This document shows, piece after piece, positions 62,399-64,000 of a stretch of DNA of 64,000 nucleotides. Position 1 is the stretch's first letter. Every line of letters begins with the position of its first letter. Both the position numbers and the translations under genes were made by a program. The stretch is from Candidatus Atribacteria bacterium UBA6251 (lineage in GTDB: Bacteria > Atribacterota > Phoenicimicrobiia > Phoenicimicrobiales > Phoenicimicrobiaceae), in NCBI GenBank assembly GCA_002441285.1, contig DJVR01000028.1, forward strand, positions 1-64,000. The letters run 5' to 3'. Below the pieces are notes generated by a model. It was not told the DNA's origin and did no database searches. It was given only the letters and a program-made list of their open reading frames with translations.

Positions 62399-64000
62399 AG
62401 ATAGCTCTTATGGGACAACCTAATTGTGGGAAAAGTACAATTTTTAATCATGTAGCTGGTTATAAAGCTGTAACTTCTAATTTTCCTGGAAAGACAGTAA
62501 AATACACTCAAACCAAATTCAAACTTTTTGGTGAGACAGTAGAACTAATTGATTTGCCCGGGACTTATTCTTTAACTTCTTTTGATTTAGCTGAACTGGA
62601 AGCAAGAAATTATCTATTTAGAGAAAAGGTTGATATGGTAATAAATGTACTAGATGCCTCTTTGTTGGGTAGAAGTTTAGAACTTACTCTACAGCTTTTA
62701 GAATTAAAATTGCCCATGGTATTATGCCTGAATATGATTGACGAAGCTGAACGAAAAGGTATTCGAATTAATATTGAGAAACTATCCAGTATCTTGGGTA
62801 TCCCTGTGGTAGCGGTAATCGCCCTAAAAGGGAAGGGGATAGAAAAGCTCTTTACCCAAGCTTATAATACTGCTAAAGATAAGCCTAGGGGCAAAACTCT
62901 AAGCTTTAGTAAAGATATTGAAGAAATTATTAGTCAATTATCAACCGAACTAAAGAATGAAAATGTTGAAATCTACCCTAAGCTTCCTATACGTTTTCTT
63001 GCCTTAAAATATTTGGAAGAAGACAAATTTTTTATAGAAGATCTAATCAAAAATTATCCAGATTTTTTAAAAAGGGTGAAATATTTTCAGAATGTAATTC
63101 AAGAAACACGTGGTAGACCTTCCGATGTGGTTATATCTTCTGAACGTCATTATTTATCTATGCATTTATATGAATCTGTAGTAGTAATTACCGATCCTCA
63201 AACCAGCCTGAGGGATAATCTGGATAATATTTTAATGCATCCTCTTTTTGGTTATATTTCTTTAGGTCTAATTTTCTATTTCTTTTTTAATTTAATTTTT
63301 GGGGTAGGAAAAGTAGTTGAAGAACCATTACTGGATTATTTTTATAGGTTAATCTCTTTAATAGAGAAGAGTATTAATCCAGATACTCTATTGTTTTCCA
63401 TAATTAGTGGTATTATCCAGGGGTTAGCCGGAGGAGTAGCAATTGTTTTACCCTATCTATTCCCTTTTTTGTTTGGCCTCGCTATTTTAGAAGATTTAGG
63501 ATACTTACCTCGTGTAGCCTTTCTTTTAGACGTTTTTTTACATAAGATTGGGTTACATGGTAAAGCAATTATCCCTTTTATATTAGGTTATGGTTGTACT
63601 GTGCCCGCTATCATGGCTACTCGAATTTTAGAATCAGAAAGAGATCGTTTTATTACCTCAGTACTAGCTACAATGATTCCTTGTGCTGCAAGAATGACAA
63701 TAATTTTTGCCTTAGTAGCTTTTTATATTAGTCCCAAAGCTGCTCTGGCTATTTACATATTAAATTTAATCGTGATTATCATCTCTGGGAGGATATTATC
63801 TCGTATACTACCAGAGATAACACCTGGGATGATCCTGGAGATACCTGCTTATCATATTCCTTCTTTAAAAGTAGTTTTAGCTAAAACCTGGCTTAGGATG
63901 AAAGAGTTCATCTTTGTTGCCTGGCCTTTGCTTATTCTGGGGAGTTCTTTGTTAAGCTTATTAAATTACTATCAAATAGATGATCTTGTAAACTATATTT
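62395..64000 (+). CDS. feoB: FeoB ferrous iron transporter (cut by the window end)
   Basis: Open from its ATG to the window edge (535 codons), so the 3' end is missing. G-protein domain: GQPNCGKST (7-15), DLPGTYS, NMID, then the linker. The membrane part has GLAGGVAIVLPYLFPFLFGL and LGYGCTVPAIMATR with the conserved cysteine, and MIPCAARM. Imports Fe2+ across the inner membrane. A full-length family member has 650-750 residues, so roughly 100-200 codons are beyond the window. Confidence 0.95.
   Translation, partial: MKIALMGQPNCGKSTIFNHVAGYKAVTSNFPGKTVKYTQTKFKLFGETVELIDLPGTYSLTSFDLAELEARNYLFREKVDMVINVLDASLLGRSLELTLQLLELKLPMVLCLNMIDEAERKGIRINIEKLSSILGIPVVAVIALKGKGIEKLFTQAYNTAKDKPRGKTLSFSKDIEEIISQLSTELKNENVEIYPKLPIRFLALKYLEEDKFFIEDLIKNYPDFLKRVKYFQNVIQETRGRPSDVVISSERHYLSMHLYESVVVITDPQTSLRDNLDNILMHPLFGYISLGLIFYFFFNLIFGVGKVVEEPLLDYFYRLISLIEKSINPDTLLFSIISGIIQGLAGGVAIVLPYLFPFLFGLAILEDLGYLPRVAFLLDVFLHKIGLHGKAIIPFILGYGCTVPAIMATRILESERDRFITSVLATMIPCAARMTIIFALVAFYISPKAALAIYILNLIVIIISGRILSRILPEITPGMILEIPAYHIPSLKVVLAKTWLRMKEFIFVAWPLLILGSSLLSLLNYYQIDDLVNYI

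Overview
This window is AT-rich, all supported genes lie on the + strand, and it reads like the chromosome of a strictly anaerobic bacterium that ferments amino acids. The evidence is ferredoxin-dependent 2-oxoacid oxidoreductases (iorAB and a four-subunit Kor/Vor type), an ADP-forming acyl-CoA synthetase, butyrate kinase with phosphotransbutyrylase, a tungsten-type aldehyde:ferredoxin oxidoreductase and a large selenium-dependent molybdenum hydroxylase locus. Strong AGGAGG ribosome sites, many TTG/GTG starts and a HutP protein recall Firmicutes. Candidate phyla such as Atribacterota would fit equally well, and the sequence alone does not settle the phylum. No rRNA, tRNA or CRISPR array was recognised.

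Layout. 0.1-5.8 kb: a secreted protein, a PAS protein, a ClpP-fold membrane protease, NAD synthetase, an RraA-like protein, a pyridoxamine-oxidase-like pseudogene with one in-frame TAA, and an M55 aminopeptidase. 5.8-9.0 kb: a polar amino-acid ABC transporter. 9.1-10.4 kb: a LarA-type racemase. 10.5-16 kb: hutP, then a promoter and a leader in which four NAG triplets with exact 7-nt period overlap an intrinsic terminator, then iorA-iorB and both acyl-CoA synthetase subunits. 16-35 kb: two sets of molybdenum hydroxylase subunits, the selenium/molybdenum maturation genes (yqeC, mocA-like, yqeB, xdhC, yedE, short yedF, a cysteine-desulfurase-like enzyme, DUF3343), a ModE-type regulator, a molybdopterin-binding protein, a DUF364 protein and an ABC transporter whose ATPase ends in a TOBE-like domain.

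35.1-41.9 kb: a type III restriction-modification island with different codon use, lying between 13-bp inverted repeats. Its mod gene carries seven or eight copies of a two-hairpin palindromic repeat, all in frame, one repeat of another type, and an in-frame DUF559 nuclease domain bounded by the palindromic repeats. 41.9-52.6 kb: GTP-type PEP carboxykinase, an IclR regulator, a sodium:solute symporter between two tiny membrane proteins, and a buk-ptb-ferredoxin-korABC operon with a saccharopine-dehydrogenase-like gene. 52.7-59 kb: a lysine riboswitch with terminator, followed by a second saccharopine-dehydrogenase-like gene, a class III aminotransferase, a cyclic-2,3-diphosphoglycerate-synthetase-like GTPase and an NhaC-family transporter. 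59.1-61.3 kb: an aldehyde:ferredoxin oxidoreductase. 61.7-64 kb: a DtxR-family regulator, feoA and a feoB cut by the window end.

How it may work together (inference). Imported amino acids and peptides are transaminated. The 2-oxoacids are oxidised to acyl-CoA with reduced ferredoxin, and ATP is gained through the ADP-forming synthetase or Ptb/Buk. Three observations stand out: the HutP-type attenuator in front of ior/acd/molybdenum-hydroxylase genes, which suggests a histidine-responsive 2-oxoacid route; the lysine riboswitch whose hand-drawn folding looks like an ON switch for lysine breakdown; and the protein-inserting palindrome/DUF559 element in mod.
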